64,000 bases of DNA from Thermanaerosceptrum fracticalcis (GCF_000746025.2 NZ_CP045798.1:1-64000), one strand, 5' to 3'; positions 53,261-61,802 are shown, counted from the stretch's first letter. Numbers and translations: made by a program. Notes: a model not told the origin generated them from the letters alone.

Positions 53261-53688
53261 GACGTGAAGGGAGTGAATTTAGGAAGGTATACCGATTGGA
53301 TATAAAAGTAAAACGAATTGATGATTTCACTGTTAATGCGATAAAGAGTATTGTAGGTAATGATCTAGATGTTATAATTGAAAAAGGAGAACCTCTCGAA
53401 AATGTGGATAGGTACGCAAATTATGATCCCTTAATTGGTGGTGTTCAAGTCTTTAATATGGATAAACTTAAAGAATCGACATTAAGCTTTGGTGTTTTGG
53501 ACAATAATGGAAATAAAGGGATTGTAATTGCTGGTCATGGGGGCTATGTTGGCGAACGAATTGGTCAGTCATATAGCTCTCAAGTAGGTACTGTTTCCAG
53601 AAATCCAATACAACCTAGACATAGCGACGCTGCTTTTGTTCCTATATCCTCACGTTCTATCAGAGGTAAGATATCTTATCAGAAGTAA
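53257..53688 (+). pseudogene. S1 (streptogrisin-like) serine protease, truncated fusion
   Basis: The frame starts inside the repeat module (residues GREGSEFRK come from it), then reads YRLDIKVKRIDDFTVNAI and the protease-like segments GIVIAGHGGYVGERIGQ (catalytic His in a GHGG rather than GHC context), QVGTVSRN and HSDAAFVPIS (catalytic Asp). The C-terminal half with the Ser motif is missing, and so are signal peptide and most of the pro-region. This looks like an effector gene cut at both ends. The fold assignment is by motif only. Confidence 0.6.
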
Positions 53689-53715
53689 ATTTAAGTAGAT
53701 TGATTTGGTATACGG

Positions 53716-54033
53716 ATGGTAATGTTTAAGAAACTTATAATGATATTAGTATTAACAACCCTTATTCTTACTTGTTTATATATAGTACAGGAGAATAAGC
53801 ATAACATAATATATGATAAAGAAACATTGTTACAATTAAAGTACAGGGTTAATATAGGGGACCTTAGAAAACAAGGGATACCAGTAAATACAGTAGGATT
53901 AAATGAAGAAAATAACAAAATACTTGTAACTCTAGAGAAAGTTAATCTTAATTATATTGTTCGAATCAGACTTTATGCCGGATTACTTTTACCACTGGAG
54001 TTTAAGGAAAGTTCCCCGTTATTTAATTTATAA
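53716..54033 (+). CDS. Small membrane-anchored partner protein (105 aa)
   Basis: One N-terminal membrane segment (LIMILVLTTLILTCLYIV) is followed by a polar domain of about 80 residues (YRVNIGDLRKQGIPVNTVGL, KILVTLEKVNLNYIVRIRLY). It follows the S1-like fragment by 27 bases, as other partners follow their peptidases. The region NIGDLRKQGIPVN resembles short inhibitor-like or pro-domain segments, but no family is recognised. ATG 53722 is an alternative start. Confidence 0.55.
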   Translation: MVMFKKLIMILVLTTLILTCLYIVQENKHNIIYDKETLLQLKYRVNIGDLRKQGIPVNTVGLNEENNKILVTLEKVNLNYIVRIRLYAGLLLPLEFKESSPLFNL

Positions 54034-54058
54034 ACTCTTTGTCGAGATACTTAAAAGT

Positions 54059-54095
54059 CCAGTGATTGCATAAACAATCATTGGCCTTTTCTTTT
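54059..54095 (+). terminator. Terminator at right end of island
   Basis: A perfect 10-bp stem CCAGTGATTG / CAATCATTGG with a 6-base loop, followed by CCTTTTCTTTT. Confidence 0.85.
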
Positions 54096-54213
54096 ACCTG
54101 AGTTTGTCAGTTGGTGAGGTCTTAGGTCTACCATAGATTTTATAACACGTTTTTTATTCTACGGGGATTATACATTTGCTATAATAAAGCAAAAGAGAAG
54201 GGAGCTGGCAAAA

Positions 54214-54648
54214 TTGAAAATAAAACAGCTTACTGTGTTCTTGGAGAATAAAGTGGGAAGTCTGGCGGATTTAACGGGATTGTTGGGCGAGAATGATATA
54301 AATATTAGGGCCCTTTCCATTATAGAAACCTCAGACTCGGGAATTCTGCGCATGATAGTCAACGACACCGAGAAGGCCTACAATCTGCTCAGAGCTTCAG
54401 GTTTCAGTGTGGTGCTCACGGAAGTTATAGCTGTCGAAATAGCAGACACACCTGGTGGATTGGCCAAAATGTTAAGCCTGCTTAAAAATGCAGGAATCAA
54501 CGTGGAATATACATATGCCTTTATAGCCCGGAATATCCAGAACGCCATTGTCATCATACGGGTAAGTGATGCCGAATCTGCAGAGAGAGTACTAAAGGAA
54601 AACCGCATAACCCTGATCGAGCGGGAAACAGTAGATTTTTATTGGTAA
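54214..54648 (+). CDS. ACT-domain protein (two ACT domains)
   Basis: The 144-residue protein starts at TTG 54214 after AAGGGAGC. Two ACT domains are seen: KQLTVFLENKVGSLADLTGLL and EVIAVEIADTPGGLAKMLSLL, each with the ligand-binding G-x-L/G-G-L turn. Stand-alone double ACT proteins bind amino acids and occur beside phenylacetate-CoA ligase genes; no such gene is near here. Specific ligand unknown. An agr-type terminator copy follows at 54691. Confidence 0.88.
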   Translation: MKIKQLTVFLENKVGSLADLTGLLGENDINIRALSIIETSDSGILRMIVNDTEKAYNLLRASGFSVVLTEVIAVEIADTPGGLAKMLSLLKNAGINVEYTYAFIARNIQNAIVIIRVSDAESAERVLKENRITLIERETVDFYW

Positions 54649-54690
54649 AGAAAAAGGGTCGCGCGTCTTATGGCACTAGCCCTTCAAACG

Positions 54691-54732
54691 AAAAAGAGAA
54701 GGAGTACTTTTATGTACTGCCTTCTCTTTTTG
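54691..54732 (+). terminator. agr-type terminator, copy D
   Basis: AAAAAGAGAAGGAGTAC pairs with GTACTGCCTTCTCTTTTT around TTTTAT. It is the same hairpin as at 38553 and 45088, here behind the ACT-domain gene. Confidence 0.85.
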
Positions 54733-54872
54733 TTAATTCGGATTAAGTCAGACAGGGGGTAACCGGAGCCTATAATTATGTACTTGATGATTGCGATTCA
54801 TTTTCTTTTGCAGTAGCCATAGAAGAGAGTTTGCAGAAAAACGCACTTACGCAAGTCGGACCCCGAAGGATA

Positions 54873-54923
54873 TTGACAACAGTTTTGCGAGTTGTATATA
54901 TTATGTATATACAACGTATATAC
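54873..54923 (+). promoter_or_regulatory. Promoter and operator of mazEF
   Basis: TTGACA (54873) and TATATT (54897) are 18 bp apart. GTATATAC occurs twice as a palindrome (54905-54912, 54916-54923), a likely site for MazE-MazF autorepression. Confidence 0.7.
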
Positions 54924-54944
54924 GACCATGAAGAAGGTGTTTTT

Positions 54945-55190
54945 ATGATTACCAGGTTTCAAAAATGGGGTAACAGCCAGGGAATTCGGATACCAAAACA
55001 TATCCTTAACCAGGCATCGTTTTCCGAGGAGGACGAAGTTGAAATCGTTGTTGAAGATAAAAGCATTGTGATACGCCACGTAATATCCCCGTTAAAAAAA
55101 TATGACTTAAAAGAGTTATTTGATGGTTATAACGGTGATTACAGGCCGGGTGAGGATTGGGGTAGTCCACAGGGAAGAGAGGAACTTTAA
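54945..55190 (+). CDS. mazE: MazE-like antitoxin (AbrB/SpoVT type)
   Basis: The 81-residue protein starts at ATG 54945 after GAAGGTG. The N-terminal swapped-hairpin domain is typical (FQKWGNSQGIRIPKHIL, then EEDEVEIVVEDKSIVI), followed by an acidic tail (YDLKELFDGYNGDY) that should wrap and block the toxin. It ends directly before mazF (stop then ATG). Confidence 0.9.
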   Translation: MITRFQKWGNSQGIRIPKHILNQASFSEEDEVEIVVEDKSIVIRHVISPLKKYDLKELFDGYNGDYRPGEDWGSPQGREEL

Positions 55191-55520
55191 ATGGGCTATA
55201 TACCGAAAAAGGGAGATATGGTTTGGCTGGATTTTACTCCGCAGTCAGGACATGAACAAAAAGGCAGGAGACCCGCCATTGTTATCAGTAACGATTTCTT
55301 TAATAATAAGACAGGTCTTGCTGTAGTATGTCCCATTACATCCTCCAGGAGGGATTATCCGCTCCATGTAGAAATATCCGGATGCAAAAAGGTCACAGGA
55401 TACATAATGGTTGAGCAGGTAAAATCCGTGGACTACCTGGCACGTGGGGCCGAATTAATAGAACGTGCCCCTGAGACTGTTATAAATGAGACACTCTCAC
55501 GCTTTTTTGCTTGTTTTTAA
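55191..55520 (+). CDS. mazF: MazF/PemK-like mRNA endonuclease toxin
   Basis: The 109-residue protein has the PemK fold marks: GDMVWLDFTPQSGHEQKGRRPAIVIS (split, with catalytic Arg), VVCPITSSRRDYPLHVEI (catalytic Thr/Ser), and VEQVKSVD. It cuts single-stranded RNA. The gene begins next to the mazE stop, with the ribosome site AAGAGAGGAAC in mazE. Confidence 0.92.
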   Translation: MGYIPKKGDMVWLDFTPQSGHEQKGRRPAIVISNDFFNNKTGLAVVCPITSSRRDYPLHVEISGCKKVTGYIMVEQVKSVDYLARGAELIERAPETVINETLSRFFACF

Positions 55521-55637
55521 TGAGACAGGGCATGGCTCCCTTGTAGGGATATCCCTCATTTTATAAGAAGCAGCATCGCAGTTGGGCTTTCAAAGCAAAA
55601 TTAAAAAGCTTATTTTCGTAGTAGGAAAATCGAGCCA

Positions 55638-55997
55638 TCATCTTTTCTCTAACAATTCTTCTATGAACTTGTAAATATCTTGTCTACGACTGGCAACCAG
55701 TGTATAGGCTAATAAATCATTGCGTTCCGCTATGCCGGCGATTACAGCGATTTCTACTATTCCCGAGTTTTTGACAGTCCAGATAATACGGATAGATTTA
55801 TTGTCTACATATGTGCTGCGAAATCCCGCCAGGGGCCTATTCGGATGATTTTCCAAAGGTTTACCCAATTTGCTGGGCGCTAACGATATTTTTTGCAGTA
55901 CCTTGATTACCATGATCTGACGGCCCTTATCCAGACAATAAAAATCTTCCATGGCTTCCGGATAAAACATTATGTTATCCGGGATTAAATCACTCAT
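55638..55997 (-). CDS. RelE/ParE-like toxin
   Basis: The 119-residue protein starts at ATG 55997, which overlaps the antitoxin stop. Features are FYPEAMEDFYCLDKGRQIMV, a basic stretch LENHPNRPLAGFRSTYV, and IRIIWTVKNSGIVEIAVIAGIAERN, the beta-strand order of RelE-type ribosome-dependent RNases. It is slightly longer than usual (about 85-95 residues). Confidence 0.75.
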   Translation of the reverse strand: MSDLIPDNIMFYPEAMEDFYCLDKGRQIMVIKVLQKISLAPSKLGKPLENHPNRPLAGFRSTYVDNKSIRIIWTVKNSGIVEIAVIAGIAERNDLLAYTLVASRRQDIYKFIEELLEKR

Positions 55998-56358
55998 CTT
56001 CAAGCTGGGCATCGGGGGCCTCCTGCAGGTCATCTGCGGTTATAGTACTTTTAGCTAATACGTCTTTTAAGGGGATAAGAGCTTTTTCACCGGTACTGTT
56101 GGCCAATAAGCGGCAAAGCAGTTCCATTTTGAGTTCTAACTCAGTTGTTTCTTGAGCTTTTGCCCAAAGTTCCTCAAACTTTTCGTAATTCAAAAAAGAG
56201 GCCTTAGGTTCGGAACCTGAAAACATCAATAAAAAGGGCTGTTCTTTAAGTTTTGGTTCCACTACTTTTCGCCAGTTTCGCTGTATATCGGTGACACTAA
56301 CTATTTGGTCACTGGTAAAAGAAGGTTTTTGCTCCTTCGGCAAAATAAATCCTCCCAT
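55990..56358 (-). CDS. Antitoxin, Phd/YefM-like, of RelE-type pair
   Basis: The 122-residue protein starts after AAAGGAG. The pattern SFTSDQIVSVTDIQRNWRKVVEP, then FLLMFSGSEPKASFLNYEKFEELW, fits the Phd/YefM N-terminal DNA-binding domain (short strand, helices, then a beta hairpin). The acidic end (DAQLEDE) fits toxin binding. It is coupled to the toxin by an 8-base overlap. Confidence 0.7.
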   Translation of the reverse strand: MGGFILPKEQKPSFTSDQIVSVTDIQRNWRKVVEPKLKEQPFLLMFSGSEPKASFLNYEKFEELWAKAQETTELELKMELLCRLLANSTGEKALIPLKDVLAKSTITADDLQEAPDAQLEDE

Positions 56359-56549
56359 CGCTTAAATCTCCTTTCTAAATTATATGCGTATTTATGCTGA
56401 AATATTATACGACTATATTTTCGCATATTTATATGTATTCATCAACTCTATTGCTACCACATGTAATAATTGTTTTAAAGCTAAAATATAATTTAATACT
56501 CAAGGCAGGAATTTTTTCTTTGAAGGAGAATAAATAAATGCTGTAAACT

Positions 56550-56706
56550 AAATACATGCTGATTCGGTGTAGGGAACCGGGTGCGAGTCCTGGGCGATCC
56601 CGTCACTGTAACCAGGGAGCGACCTTCAATGAGAGCCACTGGGCGATATGCCGGGGAAGGCTGAAGAGAGCTGTGATCTGGAAGCCAGGAAACCTGCCAG
56701 TCAGTT
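56550..56706 (+). promoter_or_regulatory. Cobalamin riboswitch
   Basis: Conserved blocks are in order: GGTGTAGGGAACCGGGTGCGA with GTCCTGGGC, GATCCCGTCACTGTAACC, the GAGAGCCACTG segment, and GAAGCCAGGAAACCTGCC (the B12 box). It lies upstream of cblT, separated by a terminator hairpin. Confidence 0.95.
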
Positions 56707-56755
56707 GGATTTCCCTTTCGCGGAAAAGGGGTAATTAAACTTGGGATGATGGTAA

Positions 56756-56797
56756 AGTCCCCAGTCAATGATGTATTGACTGGGGACTATTATTTTT
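56756..56797 (+). terminator. Riboswitch-controlled terminator
   Basis: A perfect 14-bp stem (AGTCCCCAGTCAAT / ATTGACTGGGGACT) with a 5-base loop, then ATTATTTTTG. Expected to form when cobalamin is bound, which stops cblT-cblS transcription. Confidence 0.88.
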
Positions 56798-56865
56798 GTC
56801 TCTCGAAGTTATGCACTTACGCAAGCCTGACCCCAAGAACCAAAAAAATTCAAGGAGGTATTATT

Positions 56866-57396
56866 ATGTCACAAAAAGTTATGGAAGGAAGTGCAGGAAA
56901 AATTCATGTGCGCCAGGTGGTGCGTGTAGGGCTTTTGGTGGCTTTGAGCACCGTAGGGGCCCACATTAAAATCCCCAGTATTACAGGGACACCGGCTCTG
57001 GACTCGCTGCCGGGTTATTTTGCCGCGGCCGCTCTGGGCTGGCGGGAGGGAGCTTTGGTAGCAGCATTGGGTCATTTGCTTACCGCCTTAACGGCAGGCT
57101 TTCCTTTGTCCCTGCCTATTCACCTCTTAATTGCCGCCGAAATGGGTATCTGTGCTCTCGTCTTCGGTTACCTTTTCAAGAAAACCAATCCTGTTATTGC
57201 CATGGGTGCGGCTATTATCCTAAACGGGGTAGGGGCTCCTGCCTCTCTCATTCCTATAATGGGCCCCGGGATCTTTTATGGCCTTGTTACGCCTTTGCTC
57301 GTTGCCTCTGCCCTCAACATTATTGCTGCTGCTCTTTTAGCCAAAGCACCAGGCATCAACAGAATATTCAAAGGTGAGGAACATGCCCATTATTAA
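56866..57396 (+). CDS. cblT: ECF transporter S component, alpha-ribazole transporter CblT
   Basis: The 176-residue protein starts at ATG 56866 after AAGGAGGTATT. Five or six membrane helices and Gly/Ala-rich helix contacts (FAAAALGWREGALVAALGHLL, ILNGVGAPASLIPIMGPG) fit the S-component fold. With the adjacent cblS gene and the cobalamin riboswitch the context matches the CblTS pathway of Firmicutes, in which CblT imports alpha-ribazole, the lower-ligand nucleoside of cobalamin. It overlaps cblS by 14 bases. Confidence 0.85.
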   Translation: MSQKVMEGSAGKIHVRQVVRVGLLVALSTVGAHIKIPSITGTPALDSLPGYFAAAALGWREGALVAALGHLLTALTAGFPLSLPIHLLIAAEMGICALVFGYLFKKTNPVIAMGAAIILNGVGAPASLIPIMGPGIFYGLVTPLLVASALNIIAAALLAKAPGINRIFKGEEHAHY

Positions 57397-58141
57397 AAGA
57401 ATCCGGGACTTGAGCCTATTAGATTTGCCCGGGGAGATGGTACTGGTGACAGCCTGTGATTCCCTGGGAGCAATCGGTGCTAAGGAGCTGGATGTGGTCA
57501 AAGTATCAAGTTATTTTGTAGGACGCGCTGCTGCCAGGGTTCCCCTCATGGAGGTCCTGGCGGCCGGAGCGGAACCTGTAGCTTTTTATAATACCCTGGC
57601 CGTGGAAATGGTTCCTTATGGGGAAGAAATTATCGAGGGCATGGCCCGGGAACTGGTGCTGGCAGGCATAGACCCAGCCCTGGTTTTAAACGGCAGTACC
57701 GAGGAAAATGTCCCTACACGGCAAACAGGGGTAGGTGTAGTGGCCGTGGGGTTGGTCCCTCAAAAGGACCTTTTATTGGGCAAAGCGCAGAAAGAAGATT
57801 TAGTAATCGCCTTTGGCCTGCCCAAAGTGGGGCCGGAGGTAGCAGCCGGCGGCCCTGATGACCCGGAAGTAGCCAAACCCTCTCTTGTTAAGAACTTGTT
57901 AAAGTGGGGATATGTCCACGAACTGCTGCCTGTGGGGTCCAAAGGTATTCTTTATGAATGCCGGGAGTTGGCGGGAACGGCTGGCCTTGTTTTTCAACTA
58001 GATCATAAGGTGACTCTCAATGTCAAAAAATCAGCGGGACCTGCTACCTGTCTTTTAGCCGCTGTACCTTCGGAAACCCTGAGCCTTCTTAAGAACGTAA
58101 AGTGGCTTGTGCCGTGGCAGGTTGTGGGCAGACTGGTCTAG
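57383..58141 (+). CDS. cblS: AIR-synthase-like alpha-ribazole kinase CblS
   Basis: The 252-residue protein starts at ATG 57383 with AGGTGAGG upstream inside cblT. It has the AIR-synthase/PurM fold start (MVLVTACDSLGAIGAKELD, ATP-binding region) and a truncated C-terminal domain as in the CblS family. CblS phosphorylates alpha-ribazole to alpha-ribazole phosphate for cobalamin assembly. The gene pair cblT-cblS and the B12 riboswitch support the call. No other B12 gene is in the window. Confidence 0.82.
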   Translation: MPIIKRIRDLSLLDLPGEMVLVTACDSLGAIGAKELDVVKVSSYFVGRAAARVPLMEVLAAGAEPVAFYNTLAVEMVPYGEEIIEGMARELVLAGIDPALVLNGSTEENVPTRQTGVGVVAVGLVPQKDLLLGKAQKEDLVIAFGLPKVGPEVAAGGPDDPEVAKPSLVKNLLKWGYVHELLPVGSKGILYECRELAGTAGLVFQLDHKVTLNVKKSAGPATCLLAAVPSETLSLLKNVKWLVPWQVVGRLV

Positions 58142-58502
58142 GACTATAAGTATGTTCACATATTAAGTATGTTCCCGTTGAAAATATTAAAAAAAATGGT
58201 AATTGTTATAGTAACGTATGTATATGCTGGGGCGAAAGTGAAAGAGAAAGGACGGGTTAATTTTTATGGAGTTTAAAGAACTTGTTTCAGAAAGAAGTCG
58301 TCACGTTCGTCGAATAAAAAATGGATTATAGGAGTAAAATGCGGCTTAATCTTGGAAATGCTGCAACTGGGGAAAAAGGGAAATTAACGCAAGGGAAGAG
58401 GTACTATCAGCAATGCTGGACAGTACCTCTTTAAAATTATTTCACCATCGAAAGGGGCGTAACAGCCGGTAAAGCTAAAATCTCGTTCCGCGGTGGGATA
58501 TT
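58142..58502. other. Non-coding region between cblS and nrfH remnant
   Basis: No supported gene. A 21-codon frame at 58266 (MEFKELVSERSRHVRRIKNG) looks like the start of a nitroreductase but stops. AGAGGTACT / AGTACCTCT (58397-58430) is a 9-bp hairpin that may end the cblTS transcript. Confidence 0.55.
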
Positions 58503-58944
58503 TTGCTTGCAGTTCTAATAAAAATTCTTGCTATAACCATAATTCCTCTGGTTTTTCTTCTTCCTGTTTTAGTTTTTGCATAAATTTGGTCTATATTACC
58601 GTGCTAAGTATTGGAGCCAATTAACGGTGCGCCTTACGGACAGTGGGGAATTTTGCGCCTCCTGTCATGTCATGCAGCCTGTTTATCAAGTGTGGAAACA
58701 TTCGGCCCACAGCCCAGTGGCCAATTGTAATACCTGTCATGTACCGCATAACTTGGTGCTGAAGCCCTTATATAAAGCTAAGTCAGGGATGTGGGATTCT
58801 TATGTTTTTTTTACCGGGCAAACGCCGCTGGTGCTGGAGGCTAAAAAAAACACAAAAAGAATCGTCAAAGAGAACTGTTTAGAATGTCATGGCACTTTGC
58901 TGCGCAATGTCAATATGGAAGGACGGGAGTGTATTGAGATGTGA
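58503..58944 (+). pseudogene. nrfH: NrfH-like cytochrome c quinol dehydrogenase subunit, frameshifted and 3'-truncated
   Basis: The membrane anchor (LLAVLIKILAITIIPLVFLL) lies in one frame up to a TAA at 58581. The heme part continues in the next frame from about 58576: CASCHVMQP, NCNTCHVPH, NCLECHG. The fourth heme motif, expected after GREC, is cut: the frame ends GRECIEM and runs into the nrfA remnant. A frameshift in the anchor and a deletion at the end make it non-functional. Confidence 0.82.
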
Positions 58945-59915
58945 CGAAAACAGGGAGAAAACCGGCCTTTGCCGTCTGCCTCACCTGTAAGAGTACTCAG
59001 GTACCTCAGACTATAGTTAATATGGGAGATGCTTATTACAGCGCACCTTTTAAAGAAGTGGCAGCTACCATGACCGAGAGTATCGGATGCAGCGACTGCC
59101 ATAATCCCGCCGATATGAGCCTGAGAATCACCCGCCCCGCCTTGCGGGAGGCTTTCCAGCGCATGGGTAAGGATATCGACAAGGTCTCCCACCAGGAAAT
59201 GCGCACCCTGGTGTGTGCCCAGTGCCATGTGGAATACTATTTTGAAAAGGATACGAAAAAACTGAGATTCCCCTGGGATAAAGGAACTGACCCGGAGCAG
59301 GTCTATGCCTACTCCCAGGAAATCGGTTTTAGTGATTGGACCCATGCCGATACAGGTAACGCCATGGTGAAGGCCCAGCATCCCGATTATGAGATGTCTA
59401 TGGGCGGCGTTCACCAGACAGCGGGTCTTTCCTGTGCCGATTGCCATATGCCCTTTATCGTGGAGGGTAATGTTAAATATACCTCCCACTGGATGACTTC
59501 ACCCTTAAAACATATGGAAGAGGCCTGTACCGTCTGCCACCGCAGGGGTGTGGAAGAACTGAAAGCCCGGGTCTTTTATACCCAGGACCGGGTGAAAGAG
59601 GCTTTGGACAGGGCGGGCTGGGCCAATGCCAAGGTTATCAAGGCCTTAGTGGCAGCAAAGAATAATCCCCGTGCGGATCAGGCTAAGCTCCAGCGGGCCA
59701 TGGCCCTGCAAAGAGAAGCCCAGTGGTACTGGGATTGGGTCAGTGCCGCCAATGACATGGGCTTCCATAACCCCCAAAAGGCCCTCAGTACTTTAAGCAA
59801 ATCCATCGACCTGGCCCAGGAAGCCTATGCGAAAGTGGCCGAGGCTTTAGGTGTCCCGGAGCCCCAGCTTTCCCGGGAAGAGGCTAAGGAAAGGCCTGCG
59901 CCACAAAATCAATAA
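58941..59915 (+). pseudogene. nrfA: NrfA-like ammonia-forming cytochrome c nitrite reductase, N-terminally truncated
   Basis: The 324-residue frame has all five heme motifs of NrfA: the active-site CLTCK and four CxxCH (CSDCH, CAQCH, CADCH, CTVCH), plus later His ligands and the C-terminal helices. The signal peptide and about 100 N-terminal residues are missing; the frame begins GTG-TKTGRKPAFAV right where the NrfH frame breaks off. NrfA reduces nitrite to ammonium outside the membrane, so without export this protein cannot work. The deletion spans the nrfH-nrfA junction. Confidence 0.85.
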
Positions 59916-59925
59916 GGATGATGTC

Positions 59926-59956
59926 AAGCCTCAAGCATTGCCTTGGGGCTTTATTT
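59926..59956 (+). terminator. Terminator after nrfA remnant
   Basis: AAGCCTCAAG / CTTGGGGCTT (one G-U) around 6 bases, followed by TATTT. Confidence 0.8.
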
Positions 59957-60034
59957 CTGGTAGTTTTCTTGTAGAGGTGTTTTAATGAATGTATCATTAT
60001 AAATAGATTAAGGAACAAGAATAGTGGTGGAAAG

Positions 60035-61720
60035 ATGGATCATATCAATGTCGTTATTATTGGTGCGGGCCAAGGGGGAACATCTATTTTAAATGTTCTC
60101 CTCATGCTGGATAAGGTACATGTTTTAGGAATAGCGGATATCAACAGCCAGGCTCCCGGTATGAAATTAGCCAGGGCAAAAGGAATCTTTACTACTGAGG
60201 ATTTAACCCAACTTCTTAATTTTGAAGATGTGGACGTGATTATCGAGGCTACCAATGCACCTGAGATACGGAGCAAGATCCGGCACCTAAAGGATAATCA
60301 TTCTGCACTGATGGAAGCCCAGGCAGCCCACCTCATGATGAATCTGGTCAGCGAACAGGAAAAACTTCTAAAGGTCAAAGAACTGCAAGAACAGTTGGCG
60401 GCTATTTTGAACGCAGCCCAGGAGGGTGTCCAGGTGGCCGATGCCAATGGACAGATTCTTTATATCAATAAATCATTTACGGATATTACTGGCGTAACCA
60501 GCGAGGAGCGTATTGGGAAAAATGTTTTTGACGTGTCACCTGAAGGGGCATTGGCAGAGGTATTGTGTACCAAGGCTCCCGTTTTTGGTAAACTTAATAA
60601 AATTGAAGACACGAATATCGAGGTCCTGTCCAACGCTTCTCCCATTTTGGTGGATGACCAAATGGTAGGGGCAGTGGTGGTCTTTCGTGACATTTCAGAT
60701 ATAAAGCGAATGGCGGAAAGACTGGAGGAAAGTAAGGAAGTCATTAAAACCTTAAAAGAAGGAATACACCAGTTAGCCTCTGCCAAATATACTTTTAATG
60801 ACCTGATCGGGAAAGATCCCCAATTTCTCCAGAGTATCAAAATGGCCCGCCAGGCTGCGCGGAATGCGGCAACCGTTTTAATAACGGGTGAAAGCGGTAC
60901 AGGTAAAGAATTGTTTGCTCACGCTATACACAACCATGGACCACGGGCAGACGGCCCTTTTATTAAAGTTAACTGTGCGGCTATTCCCGAAAATCTCCTG
61001 GAAAGTGAATTGTTTGGTTACGAAAAAGGGGCTTTTACCGGTGCTTTAAAGACAAAAATGGGAAAATTTGAATTAGCTCACGGAGGGACAATTTTTCTCG
61101 ACGAGATTGGCGATATGAATATTGCCCTGCAGGCTAAGCTTTTAAGGGTTTTACAAGAAAAAGAAGTGGAGAGATTAGGCAGCAATCACACCCGTAAAAT
61201 TGACGTGAGGATCATTGCCGCTACCAATCATGATTTACAAAAACATGTGGAAAAAGAGATGTTTCGCCAGGATCTTTATTACCGGTTGAATGTACTTCAT
61301 ATCCATATTCCTCCATTACGTAAGAGAAAAGAGGATATCCCCCTTTTAGTACAGTACATTATGCAAAACCTGAATAAAAGCCTGGGCAGAAATTGTGTTT
61401 TGGATCCTGACGCCCTGGCCATGCTTTCTCAATATAATTGGCCGGGAAATATCAGGGAATTAGAGAACCTCCTGGAAAGGGTCATCATTTTGTCAGAAAG
61501 CCAGGTGATTAGCCCGGAATTGGTGCAAACCCACTTAAAACCGTCTAAGATTGCGGAAGGTGATGAAATTATACCCTTGGAAGAACTGGAAAAACAGATG
61601 ATTTACCGGGCTCTGGCTAAATACGGCAGGAGCCTGGCGGGCAAAAAGGAAGCTGCGGCTAAACTTAAAATCTCTTTAGCTACCCTTTATAATAAGCTAG
61701 AGAAATACGAGAAATTATAA
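60035..61720 (+). CDS. Sigma-54-dependent activator with N-terminal Rossmann and PAS domains
   Basis: The 561-residue protein starts at ATG 60035 after GGTGGAAAG. Residues 1-100 form a dinucleotide-binding Rossmann domain (VVIIGAGQGGTSILNVL, an aspartate after the second strand, VIIEATNAPEI). A PAS domain (about 120-225), AAA+ domain (GESGTGKELFA Walker A, GAFTGA loop ESELFGYEKGAFTGA, GGTIFLDEIGD Walker B) and Fis-type HTH (KKEAAAKLKISLATLYNKL) follow. The GAFTGA loop shows it works with sigma-54. It most likely activates the -24/-12 promoter 170 bases downstream. Confidence 0.93.
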   Translation: MDHINVVIIGAGQGGTSILNVLLMLDKVHVLGIADINSQAPGMKLARAKGIFTTEDLTQLLNFEDVDVIIEATNAPEIRSKIRHLKDNHSALMEAQAAHLMMNLVSEQEKLLKVKELQEQLAAILNAAQEGVQVADANGQILYINKSFTDITGVTSEERIGKNVFDVSPEGALAEVLCTKAPVFGKLNKIEDTNIEVLSNASPILVDDQMVGAVVVFRDISDIKRMAERLEESKEVIKTLKEGIHQLASAKYTFNDLIGKDPQFLQSIKMARQAARNAATVLITGESGTGKELFAHAIHNHGPRADGPFIKVNCAAIPENLLESELFGYEKGAFTGALKTKMGKFELAHGGTIFLDEIGDMNIALQAKLLRVLQEKEVERLGSNHTRKIDVRIIAATNHDLQKHVEKEMFRQDLYYRLNVLHIHIPPLRKRKEDIPLLVQYIMQNLNKSLGRNCVLDPDALAMLSQYNWPGNIRELENLLERVIILSESQVISPELVQTHLKPSKIAEGDEIIPLEELEKQMIYRALAKYGRSLAGKKEAAAKLKISLATLYNKLEKYEKL

Positions 61721-61771
61721 AAACTAGAATATAATACTAAATCTTAGAAAGTGGAAAAATAAAGGTTTAAG

Positions 61772-61802
61772 AGCCGGGATTGAAATTTCCCGGCTATTTT
61801 AT
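61772..61802 (+). terminator. Terminator after sigma-54 activator
   Basis: A perfect 8-bp stem AGCCGGGA / TCCCGGCT with an 8-base loop, then ATTTTATT. Confidence 0.85.

Noticed and set aside
58266-58331. 21-codon frame resembling the start of a nitroreductase
   Set aside because: Too short, no continuation in any frame, weak ribosome site; kept only as a note in the non-coding entry.
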